This document shows, piece after piece, positions 1 to 5,687 of a stretch of DNA of 5,687 nucleotides. A model generated the notes under the pieces. That model did no database searches. It had not been told where the DNA came from and saw nothing but the letters and a program-made list of their open reading frames with translations. The stretch covers positions 1 to 5,687 of the forward strand of contig JASGGE010000186.1 in assembly GCA_047605205.1 (NCBI GenBank). Reading direction: 5' to 3'. A program made the translations under genes and the position numbers. The stretch comes from Siphonobacter sp047605205. GTDB lineage: Bacteria > Bacteroidota > Bacteroidia > Cytophagales > Spirosomataceae. Positions within the stretch are counted from its first letter, which is position 1; each line of letters opens with the position of its first letter.

Positions 1-1
1 G

Positions 2-463
2 TTTAATGAACGCTGTATGATTATGCTTTTAGGGGATATGCGTTCCTACAACTTCGTGATTCAGATTACACCCGATTTTGACGATTTCCAGTTCCGTATT
101 CGCTGTATTGATTTTGATCAGCAGTTTTACGAAGGAAACCGTAAAGTATATATGCCTCAGTTTTTTAAGGAAAACCTGCCCTATGTAAAACTGGCGATGG
201 AACACCTGACAGATAAAACAGTCTGGCAATACCAGCAGGAAGAGCGTTCCATGCTCGTGCATCGTATTAAGAGCGAACGCCACCGTATTGCTCACCTGCG
301 TGATGTAGCAAACCGGGATTATTTATCGAGTCAGGAGAATATTGACGAATTGAAAACCGGGCTGGCCGACTATTATCAGGATACTAAATACCTGAAATGT
401 CAGAGTATGGTTGATATCGTAGAACTGAACTTGAAAAATGTAATCCGTCAGGTAATTGGTTAG
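2..463 (+). CDS. C-terminal part of a kinase/APH-fold-like protein (5' truncated by window edge)
   Basis: The reading frame is open from the first complete codon at position 2, so the gene starts outside the window and the ATG at 17 is probably internal. 153 residues are visible, ending at TAG 461-463. I do not recognise a named family. Residues 11-17 (GDMRSYN) followed about 20 residues later by IDFDQ (36-40) match the spacing of the catalytic loop (HGDxxxxN) and the metal-binding DF[DG] of aminoglycoside-phosphotransferase/choline-kinase-like enzymes. The His of HGD is replaced by Leu. The visible Asp12, Asn17 and Asp37 would be the catalytic base and the metal ligands. After this comes a charged, helical C-terminal tail (about residues 75-150), rich in Glu, Arg and Lys. 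The protein has no membrane segment here and is probably cytoplasmic. The kinase-like reading is inference from motif spacing only; a conserved hypothetical protein is the safe label. The gene converges on the glycosyltransferase gene, with overlapping stops. Confidence 0.7.
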   Translation, partial: FNERCMIMLLGDMRSYNFVIQITPDFDDFQFRIRCIDFDQQFYEGNRKVYMPQFFKENLPYVKLAMEHLTDKTVWQYQQEERSMLVHRIKSERHRIAHLRDVANRDYLSSQENIDELKTGLADYYQDTKYLKCQSMVDIVELNLKNVIRQVIG

Positions 464-1680
464 CTTAATTTACCTCTTGAAAGAAAACGATCCAGCAGCC
501 AGGAACACGTTTGAGTGCTATATAGAATGACAAAAGGCATTGCCGGAATTATATAGCGAAGCAAGGGAATGATGAGAATAGTCGTTCCCCAGAAGAACAA
601 AATTAGCCAGGCAGGCAAAAGCAATATGGCTGGGTACATGGTGCTGCGAATCATCTGAATAAACCCGATCAGGCATAGAGCCAGGTATATAAACTGGATT
701 TGTTTGGTGGCTTTTTCCAGTGGGCTCATCCATAAACCATACCAGCTTCGTAAGCTTTTATAAGTGAGTAGCTCACCTAAAGTTTCTGGACTGGAATGCA
801 GTAGTTCGTTTGCCACGGCTGAAAGTGAAGCCGGAGCCTTTGCAATCCGATCCATCAATTCATGGACTCTGGGTGTTACTCGAATGGGGTTCCCTGAATA
901 ACTTTTATGCCCAAACAATAGTCCTTCCCGGATTACTAATAGTGATTTACCCTGAACCGGAATCCACTCATGGTTATGTTCATAAACATAGAGTTCCCAG
1001 GGTAAAATCACCAGTAAAAAACCAGATAGTAACAAAACGGCGGCCTGCCATTTTTTACCTTGCGTTAGTATTCCTTTGGTAAACCACTTCTGCCCATAAA
1101 ATAATAGATACCCTGCCAGAGCTACGCATAAGAATAAGGTTATGGGGCGAATCAGGCAGGAAATGCCTAAAGCAAGACCCGCTACCCAGGTAAGGTGCAA
1201 ATGCGGAGAACGCAAGTACCTGAAAACAAGAAGAATACCAATAAGGAAAAAAAGCAGGAAGGGTACTTCGCTGTTTGGTCTTAGAATGAGGAAAAGCTGA
1301 AATGGATAGGTGAGCCAAAGCAAGGTGGCCCATTCGGCTCGTTTATCATAGAAAAAAGCCTGAGCAATGGCTCTGAAAACTAATAGGGTAACTGAGTTAA
1401 TTACTATTCCTGCCGAAACAATCGTCCAGAACCGGCTCCAGTGGAAAGCATCTGCCAGTTTGTGTAAAGGATATAGGAAAACCGAATAACCGGGTGGGAA
1501 AAATGTAAATACCTGATCCCCCTTACTGGTTAAGTAACCTTTACTGAGCTGGTCTGTCATATAACTGTACGTGAAATAATCTGGCGGAGGGATATGGTCA
1601 TACGGAAACCACCATACGAACAGTACTTGTAAAATCAGCGAGATACTGAACCAATAAAAGAGCTTACGCTGCTCAGTCAT
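460..1680 (-). CDS. Multipass membrane glycosyltransferase, GT-C fold (GT39/ArnT/PMT-like)
   Basis: A 406-residue inner-membrane protein of the polyprenyl-phosphate-sugar-dependent GT-C superfamily, which transfers a sugar from a lipid carrier to an acceptor on the outer face of the membrane. The layout is typical. A first membrane helix (about 7-25) leads to an extracytoplasmic loop with Asp34 (PPPDYFTY), the position of the family's catalytic acid, and then the FFPPGYSVFLYPL motif (60-71). Further helices lie near 85-110, 116-133, 137-154, 163-195 and 211-232, with RPNSEVPFLLFF (134-145) and LIRP (176-179). A hydrophilic region (about 233-328) is followed by C-terminal helices carrying LRYIIPAMPF (374-383), all common GT-C/PMT features. 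The length is short compared with ArnT-like proteins of 500 or more residues. The start is the ATG at 1680; no Shine-Dalgarno sequence precedes it, as usual in Bacteroidota. The acceptor is unknown: lipid A, a glycoprotein and an exopolysaccharide all remain possible. It shares strand with DUF6807 but is separated from it by a strong terminator, so it is probably transcribed on its own. Confidence 0.85.
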   Translation of the reverse strand: MTEQRKLFYWFSISLILQVLFVWWFPYDHIPPPDYFTYSYMTDQLSKGYLTSKGDQVFTFFPPGYSVFLYPLHKLADAFHWSRFWTIVSAGIVINSVTLLVFRAIAQAFFYDKRAEWATLLWLTYPFQLFLILRPNSEVPFLLFFLIGILLVFRYLRSPHLHLTWVAGLALGISCLIRPITLFLCVALAGYLLFYGQKWFTKGILTQGKKWQAAVLLLSGFLLVILPWELYVYEHNHEWIPVQGKSLLVIREGLLFGHKSYSGNPIRVTPRVHELMDRIAKAPASLSAVANELLHSSPETLGELLTYKSLRSWYGLWMSPLEKATKQIQFIYLALCLIGFIQMIRSTMYPAILLLPAWLILFFWGTTILIIPLLRYIIPAMPFVILYSTQTCSWLLDRFLSRGKLS

Positions 1681-1705
1681 GAGCGAAAGGGGGATGATAA
1701 ACAGA

Positions 1706-1737
1706 CAAAATAAAGATTTGATAAGATAGGAAACAAA
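1706..1737 (-). promoter_or_regulatory. Candidate Bacteroidota-type promoter for the glycosyltransferase gene
   Basis: Read on the minus strand, TTTG (1737-1734) is followed after 20 nt by TTATTTTG (1713-1706). This fits the Bacteroidota -33 TTTG / -7 TAnnTTTG pattern with one mismatch in the -7 box. Transcription would begin roughly 20 nt before the ATG at 1680. The -33 element overlaps the end of the preceding terminator. Elements this short occur by chance in AT-rich DNA, so this is a suggestion only. Confidence 0.3.
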
Positions 1738-1767
1738 AAAGGCGATTCAGCTGAATCGCCTTTTTTG
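1734..1767 (-). terminator. Perfect palindromic intrinsic terminator after the DUF6807 gene
   Basis: A 34-bp perfect palindrome centred between 1750 and 1751: C, six A, GGCGATTCAG, then its exact reverse complement ending in six T and G. As RNA it folds into a GC-containing stem with a short central loop, followed by a U tract. It starts 20 nt past the DUF6807 stop codon, which places it as that gene's rho-independent terminator. Because it is symmetric, it would also stop transcription coming from the other side. Confidence 0.9.
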
Positions 1768-1787
1768 ATAGGTAACCCCAATGCTTA

Positions 1788-2825
1788 TTACTTGGCAAAG
1801 GCATCCGCCAGTTTATTCAATTCGGTATCAGTGACTTTCCCCGACGAAACGACCACCCGGTAGCGAAATACTTTTGCTTCTCCCTTTTTAAGTTTTAAGT
1901 TTAGTGTTTCCTTCCCATTGGAGAATACGGCTTGCCCTAGTGGATTTAAGGCAAACAGGCCATAGTCACGGGCATGCCAGTAAGTCGGATAGCCCACGTT
2001 ACGTGGGTGATCAATCAGGGCAATAGAAACGGCCTCCCCATCGATTTTACCCGAAAGGTTCATCCACCGGCCACGAGTTGCCCATACTTTAACACCTTCA
2101 ACCCCTTCGCTTGAGCGGTAATTGCCCGTCACACCGGTATTATCCAGTTTGGGTACGTTCGTTACTACCCCGTTGGCATCGGTATAGACCTCAGCTTTTG
2201 TGGAAGGAAGCTCTAATTGCCGGGCCACACGAATAGCAAACATCCCGTCTTTTACGTCTTTAAAGTGCACATCTTCGAGGGCCTTCAGTGTGGTGATTCG
2301 GTCGATAATTCGCTGATTTTCAGTGCCATAGAAAAAGTAAGTTGTTTGTTCAGCGATCACTTTTTTACCCTTGCCATTATCCTCAATCCAGTCGGCGGTT
2401 ACGGTCAATTCGGCTCGCTTGCCATCCTTTTTTGCTTTAATACCTGTATGGCGGATGGTACCATATTTTGCTTTTGGATTAGGCGGAGTATTGGAGTTAT
2501 TCCAGTAATCATACCCATTTACGTCCTCATAATTAAACCAGATTCCTACGTGATGAGGGTGGTCAATGCGTTCGCCCGGGCGTGGGTCAAGGGGCCAGCC
2601 ACGAGTTACCAGGTGGCCTTTGGGGGAATAAACGGGATATAAAACGGGCTTTTTTAGTATTTCTTCACCGGGATAGAAATAGCTGGTGAATGGTTTTCCA
2701 CCGACGATAACATCTACCTTTTTATCTTTCGAAACCAGCTCAACCAAAAGCGGTTTCTGAGCGGATACAGTAAGGCTGGCCCCAATGAATAAAGCGGAAA
2801 GGAAACCTGAAGATCGTGATTGCAT
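1788..2825 (-). CDS. Secreted DUF6807 ('PmoA family') protein
   Basis: A 345-residue exported protein of the DUF6807 family (Pfam PF14100), often labelled 'methane oxygenase PmoA'. It has none of the membrane helices of methane monooxygenase PmoA, so that name should not be read as a function. The frame stays open to an ATG at 2966, but the extra 47 residues are basic and unlike any signal. The ATG at 2825 instead gives a clean signal peptide (MQSRSSGFLSALFIGASLTVSA, with cleavage likely before Gln23), so I choose that start. The family hallmark DHPHHVGIWF followed by DVNGYDYWN lies at 88-109 and includes His89, His91 and His92. A second conserved block, WHARDYGLFALNP, lies at 283-295. The clustered His and acidic residues suggest a ligand or metal site. 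The family's biochemical role is not settled as far as I know. It is divergent from an exported isomerase-oxidoreductase pair, consistent with a shared extracytoplasmic sugar pathway. No Shine-Dalgarno sequence is visible, and its own terminator follows 20 nt after the stop. Confidence 0.88.
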   Translation of the reverse strand: MQSRSSGFLSALFIGASLTVSAQKPLLVELVSKDKKVDVIVGGKPFTSYFYPGEEILKKPVLYPVYSPKGHLVTRGWPLDPRPGERIDHPHHVGIWFNYEDVNGYDYWNNSNTPPNPKAKYGTIRHTGIKAKKDGKRAELTVTADWIEDNGKGKKVIAEQTTYFFYGTENQRIIDRITTLKALEDVHFKDVKDGMFAIRVARQLELPSTKAEVYTDANGVVTNVPKLDNTGVTGNYRSSEGVEGVKVWATRGRWMNLSGKIDGEAVSIALIDHPRNVGYPTYWHARDYGLFALNPLGQAVFSNGKETLNLKLKKGEAKVFRYRVVVSSGKVTDTELNKLADAFAK

Positions 2826-3305
2826 AGGAATGGATTTGAGGTCATCAAGGGATGATTTGAAACAAGACTTTGCAGAATACCTTTTACCCGCAAAAAATTG
2901 AGCACTTTTCAGAGAAATACGTACGTCAGGCTTTCTGCTGAAGTATCTGTTGTGCATAAATAGCACGATAGATTGTAGGTTGCTAGAGTAACCGTCTAAT
3001 CTCTGAATAAATTTCTCCCATGAAGGTATGCGTTTCTTCTGTTAATCGGGCTAATATTGATGAGCAGAGGCTTTGCCCAAACACCCGAAAAAACCGTTTC
3101 ATCCAAAGGACTACTGGCATTAGTCTACATAGAATGCGTAAAAACAATCAGACACGTGAACGGTCCCATAAAGCATACACCAATTCCACCACCTCGTATT
3201 AATGGGGGGATTATGCCTGGAATCTTTCACTGAAAAATAGAATAATACGCTTGTTTCGTGTGAATCAACAGTAAATTGCCACCCATTAATACCTCTAAAT
3301 ACCAT
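2826..3305. other. Divergent intergenic region, probably regulatory, no supported gene
   Basis: About 480 bp lie between the chosen starts of the divergent DUF6807 and isomerase genes and should hold the promoters for both. I found no convincing TTTG/TAnnTTTG promoter pair on either strand. Weak partial matches exist: minus-strand TTTG then AAGTCTTG upstream of DUF6807, and TAAATTG at 3272-3278 upstream of the isomerase. An 8-bp palindrome ACGTACGT is at 2919-2926, and a spaced 11-bp inverted repeat lies near the isomerase start. Short open frames here (such as 3020-3202 on the plus strand) have unusual composition, no recognisable domain and no ribosome binding signal, so I do not call them. 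Confidence 0.6.
3196..3292. repeat. Spaced 11-bp inverted repeat upstream of the isomerase gene
   Basis: GTATTAATGGG at 3196-3206 is matched exactly in reverse complement by CCCATTAATAC at 3282-3292, with 75 bases between the arms. The right arm ends 13 bases before the ATG at 3306. After one mismatch, two further bases also pair (3208-3209 with 3279-3280). Each arm also sits beside a similar AATT(G)CCACC string (3182-3190 and 3274-3283). It could be a pair of regulator sites in opposite orientation or a long-range leader stem. It could also be coincidence. Confidence 0.5.
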
Positions 3306-4136
3306 ATGACTAACCGAAGGACCTTTTTCTGCCAGGCAGGGAGTACTTTTGCCTTAACCTTATTACCCGCCGGCGTGCATACTGCTTTTGCAGCAAAAGA
3401 AGGCGATCTTTTTAAGCTAGGAATAGCCGGATTCAGCTTCGTTAATTTTAAACTTGATCAGTCTTTGGAGATGATGAAGCGTTTGAACGTAAGGTATCTC
3501 TGTATTAAGGATTTTCACCTTCCCTATACCAGTACTCCAGAGCAAATTGCGGCATTTCACGAGAAATTAAAACAGTTTGATGTGACGGGATATGCGGTGG
3601 GGCCGATCTACATGAAAACCACCCAGGAAATAGACAATGCCTTTGAATATGCCAAACGGGTGGGAGTAAAGTTAATGATTGGCATTCCTAACCCTGACCA
3701 GCTCACCTACGTTGAAAAGAAAGTGAAGGAGTATGACATTCGCTATGCAATTCATAACCACGGCCCGGAAGATAAACTGTACCCGACGGCTGCCAGTGTT
3801 TATAATCAGGTGAAAAATATGGACCGACGCATGGGGCTATGTTTTGATATGGGGCACGATATGCGTTTTGGCGATAATCCGGTGACGGATCTGTCAGAAT
3901 ATTCAAAGCGTATTTTTGATATTCACCTAAAGAATGTTACAGCGGCAACAAAAGACGGTACTACCTGTGAATTAAGCCGGGGCGTTATTGATATTCCGGC
4001 CTTTGTAGCGATGCTTCGTAAGGTGAAATATGCGGGCTGTTGTAGTCTGGAATATGAGAAAGACATGAAAGACCCACTGGCTGGCCTTGCCGAATCAGTA
4101 GGGTATTTCAAGGGTGTTTGTGAGGGCTCTCGCTAA
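3306..4136 (+). CDS. Exported sugar isomerase/epimerase-like TIM-barrel protein (AP endonuclease family 2 fold)
   Basis: A 276-residue protein of the xylose isomerase-like TIM-barrel superfamily (PF01261), commonly annotated 'sugar phosphate isomerase/epimerase'. The ATG at 3306 is chosen over a TTG at 3276 because it gives a Tat-like export signal: MTNRRTFF, a hydrophobic stretch to about residue 22, and an AFAA cleavage region near 27-30. Barrel landmarks follow in order: LGIAGFSF (38-45), LMIGIPNP (123-130), YAIHNHGPED (147-156), LCFDMGHD (178-185), IFDIHLKN (203-210) and CSLEYE (246-251). Asp181, His207 and Glu249 fit the usual divalent-metal ligands of the fold, with His150 or His152 near the position of the remaining ligand. 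Export would place it in the periplasm, where phosphosugars are unlikely, so its substrate is more likely a free or oxidised sugar or glycoside. It lies 29 nt before the Gfo/Idh/MocA gene, probably in one operon. Isomerase, epimerase, dehydratase and 3-keto-glycoside lyase activities all occur on this fold and cannot be told apart here. Confidence 0.88.
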   Translation: MTNRRTFFCQAGSTFALTLLPAGVHTAFAAKEGDLFKLGIAGFSFVNFKLDQSLEMMKRLNVRYLCIKDFHLPYTSTPEQIAAFHEKLKQFDVTGYAVGPIYMKTTQEIDNAFEYAKRVGVKLMIGIPNPDQLTYVEKKVKEYDIRYAIHNHGPEDKLYPTAASVYNQVKNMDRRMGLCFDMGHDMRFGDNPVTDLSEYSKRIFDIHLKNVTAATKDGTTCELSRGVIDIPAFVAMLRKVKYAGCCSLEYEKDMKDPLAGLAESVGYFKGVCEGSR

Positions 4137-4165
4137 AATTGGAAATCAAAAACAATAGATAGTTA

Positions 4166-5509
4166 ATGGAATCGTCCAGAAGAGAATTTATTAAAAAAGC
4201 TGCCCTCGGAGCAGCTGGTGTGACCTTTGGAGGTATTGCCAGTGGAATGCCCGCGAAGAGTTATAACAAAATTATTGGTTCAAATGAACGCCTGAACGTA
4301 GCGATTGCGGGCCTGGGCCGTCGTCTGGAAGCCTATTACGAGCCTATTTCCAAGAAGAATAGTAACGTTGAGCTCGTGTATCTGTGCGACGTTATGAAGA
4401 AACAACGTGAGGCGGCCGTTCAGAAATTTTCAAAGTATATCGACTATACCCCCAAGCTTGAAAATGATATTCGGAAGGTAATCGCTGACAAACAGGTAGA
4501 TGTATTAATTAATGCTACCCCCGATCACTGGCATGCTCCAGGCACCTGGCTGGCAGTGCAGGCAGGAAAGCACGTGTACGTTGAAAAACCATGTAGCCAT
4601 AACCCCTATGAGGGTGAAATGCTGGTAGCCTTTCAGAAAAAATATAACAAGGTAATCCAGATGGGAAATCAGCAGCGGTCGGCTCCTGAGTCTATTGACA
4701 TTATTCACCAGATTCATAATGGTGTAATCGGTACGCCTTATAAAGCCCTTGCCTTTTACTCAACAAACCGCGGAGCCGTTCCGCATCAGAAGGTGGCTCC
4801 GGTTCCGGAAGGATTGGATTGGGATTTATTCCAGGGGCCGGCTCCGCGGCGTGCTTATACCGACAATACCTGGGACTATAACTGGCATTGGTATGGCTGG
4901 ACGTATGGAACAGCCGAAAGTGGTAATAATGCAACGCATGAATTAGACGTGGCTCGCTGGGCTTTACAGGTTGATTATCCTGAATATGTCATAACTGAAG
5001 CGGCTAAACGGCATTTCCCTGATGATGGTTGGGAGGTATACGATACGATGGAAGCAACCTTCCGTTTTCCGGAAAATAAAATTATCAAGTGGGATGGAAA
5101 AAGCCGCACAGGCTACGAAACCTATGGCTCTTCTCGCGGAACAGTAATCTACGGAAGTACAGGGACGGTATATGTCGATCGGGACGGATATAAGCTTTAT
5201 AGCCGCGAAGGGAAACTGATAAAAAACAGTAAAGCTCAGGGCTCTGAAGCCGGCACAGCCTTGGGCGGCGGCGGAGACATGAGTACACTTCACGTGGTAA
5301 ACTTCTTTGATGCTGTCAGAGGAAAAGCCAAACAAAATTCACCAATTGACGAAGGAGCCAAAAGCGTATTACTTTGCCACCTTGCTAATATTTCATACCG
5401 TGTTAATAAGCCATTTGCGGTTGACACTTCTAACGGTCATATTAAAGACAGGGATGCCATGAAATTATGGAAACGTGAGTATGAAAAAGGTTGGGAACCC
5501 CATTTGTAA
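4166..5509 (+). CDS. Tat-exported Gfo/Idh/MocA family oxidoreductase
   Basis: A 447-residue NAD(P)-dependent sugar dehydrogenase-like protein. The N terminus carries a textbook twin-arginine motif, SRREFIK (4-10), then an Ala/Gly-rich hydrophobic stretch, pointing to folded export to the periplasm with cofactor bound. The Rossmann domain begins at LNVAIAGLGRR (43-53). Asp75, at the end of the second strand (LVYLCDV), is the usual ribose-binding acid and favours NAD. NATPDHWH (116-123) and the family signature EKPCS (140-144), with the likely catalytic Lys141, follow. The C-terminal substrate domain has NNATHELDVARWAL (254-267), where His258 and Asp261 correspond to the conserved catalytic-region His and Asp. 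The third glycine of the usual GxGxxG loop is Leu54. The length fits the longer exported members of the family. It follows the TIM-barrel gene by 29 nt and is followed by a long hairpin terminator, so the two genes likely form one transcript. Known relatives oxidise sugar hydroxyls, for example at C3 of glycosides; the substrate here is unknown. Confidence 0.93.
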   Translation: MESSRREFIKKAALGAAGVTFGGIASGMPAKSYNKIIGSNERLNVAIAGLGRRLEAYYEPISKKNSNVELVYLCDVMKKQREAAVQKFSKYIDYTPKLENDIRKVIADKQVDVLINATPDHWHAPGTWLAVQAGKHVYVEKPCSHNPYEGEMLVAFQKKYNKVIQMGNQQRSAPESIDIIHQIHNGVIGTPYKALAFYSTNRGAVPHQKVAPVPEGLDWDLFQGPAPRRAYTDNTWDYNWHWYGWTYGTAESGNNATHELDVARWALQVDYPEYVITEAAKRHFPDDGWEVYDTMEATFRFPENKIIKWDGKSRTGYETYGSSRGTVIYGSTGTVYVDRDGYKLYSREGKLIKNSKAQGSEAGTALGGGGDMSTLHVVNFFDAVRGKAKQNSPIDEGAKSVLLCHLANISYRVNKPFAVDTSNGHIKDRDAMKLWKREYEKGWEPHL

Positions 5510-5517
5510 TAGGGTTT

Positions 5518-5581
5518 ATTCTGTTGTAAAAACAAATAGCGAGGGAGATTACCCCCTCGCTATTTGTTTTTACAACAGAAT
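5518..5581 (+). terminator. Very long perfect hairpin terminator after the oxidoreductase gene
   Basis: The arms at 5518-5545 and 5554-5581 are exact reverse complements over 28 bp, with an 8-nt loop AGATTACC. The inner stem is GC-rich (GCGAGGG/CCCTCGC), flanked outside by ATAG/CTAT and then an A-rich arm and a T-rich arm (TTTGTTTTT). This gives an intrinsic terminator active in both directions. It begins 8 nt after the stop codon at 5509. The stem is much longer than a terminator needs. Confidence 0.88.
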
Positions 5582-5687
5582 CATAACAACCAAAAATGTA
5601 GCAGACTAAATCTGGGTATATACATGTTTATTTGAGGGTGTTAACTAAAGATAGATAGAACTTTTTTGTAGAAAAAATAGGATCAAT

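Noticed and set aside
810..1082. 90-residue plus-strand open frame
   Set aside because: It is antisense to the glycosyltransferase gene, with no domain or start signal.
2217..2642. 141-residue plus-strand open frame
   Set aside because: It lies entirely antisense inside the well-supported DUF6807 gene and shows no family features of its own.
1788..2825. Reading the DUF6807 gene as a methane monooxygenase subunit (PmoA)
   Set aside because: The protein is a soluble, signal-peptide-bearing protein without the membrane helices of PmoA. No other pmo genes are nearby, so the family name is misleading.
2840..2900. Possible minus-strand promoter for DUF6807 (TTTG, 20 nt, AAGTCTTG)
   Set aside because: The -7 element has two mismatches in its five or six informative positions, which is too weak to call in AT-rich DNA.
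2919..2926. ACGTACGT palindrome as an operator
   Set aside because: Eight bases with no flanking symmetry and no second copy nearby are expected by chance.
3020..3202. 60-residue plus-strand open frame in the divergent intergenic region
   Set aside because: Its composition is rich in Arg, Asn and Thr, with no hydrophobic core, no recognisable domain and no start signal. It is consistent with chance in non-coding DNA.
4964..5335. 123-residue minus-strand open frame
   Set aside because: It is antisense to the conserved C-terminal domain of the Gfo/Idh/MocA gene and is a shadow of its codon pattern.
5582..5687. Possible promoter with TTTG at 5631-5634 for a gene beyond the window
   Set aside because: No TAnnTTTG-like -7 box sits at the right spacing, and no coding start is visible downstream before the window ends.

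Overview
The window looks like chromosomal DNA from a Bacteroidota bacterium, most likely a Cytophagales member of the Spirosoma type. This is inferred from the protein families (an exported DUF6807 protein, a Tat-exported xylose-isomerase-like TIM barrel and a Tat-exported Gfo/Idh/MocA oxidoreductase) and from the lack of Shine-Dalgarno sequences before the starts. No rRNA, tRNA, CRISPR array, transposase or integrase is visible.

Layout: positions 2-463 (+) hold the 3' end of a gene whose visible part resembles the C-terminal lobe of a kinase/aminoglycoside-phosphotransferase fold. It runs tail-to-tail, with a 4-nt overlap, into a multipass GT-C (GT39/ArnT-like) membrane glycosyltransferase on the minus strand (460-1680). 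A perfect 34-bp palindromic terminator (1734-1767) separates that gene from an upstream minus-strand gene for a secreted DUF6807 ('PmoA') protein (1788-2825). A gene-free stretch of about 480 bp (2826-3305) then separates DUF6807 from a divergent plus-strand pair: an exported sugar isomerase/epimerase-like TIM barrel (3306-4136) and, 29 nt downstream, a Tat-exported Gfo/Idh/MocA oxidoreductase (4166-5509). The pair ends at a very long hairpin with 28-bp perfect arms (5518-5581). The last 106 bases hold no gene I can support.

How they may work together: DUF6807, the TIM barrel and the oxidoreductase all carry export signals and belong to families often found together in sugar or glycoside catabolic loci of Bacteroidota and Planctomycetes. 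A reasonable inference is an extracytoplasmic route in which the Gfo/Idh protein oxidises a sugar or glycoside (for example to a 3-keto form), the TIM barrel isomerises or cleaves the product, and DUF6807 acts on a related ligand. The substrate cannot be read from sequence. The glycosyltransferase and the kinase-like fragment appear unrelated to this set.
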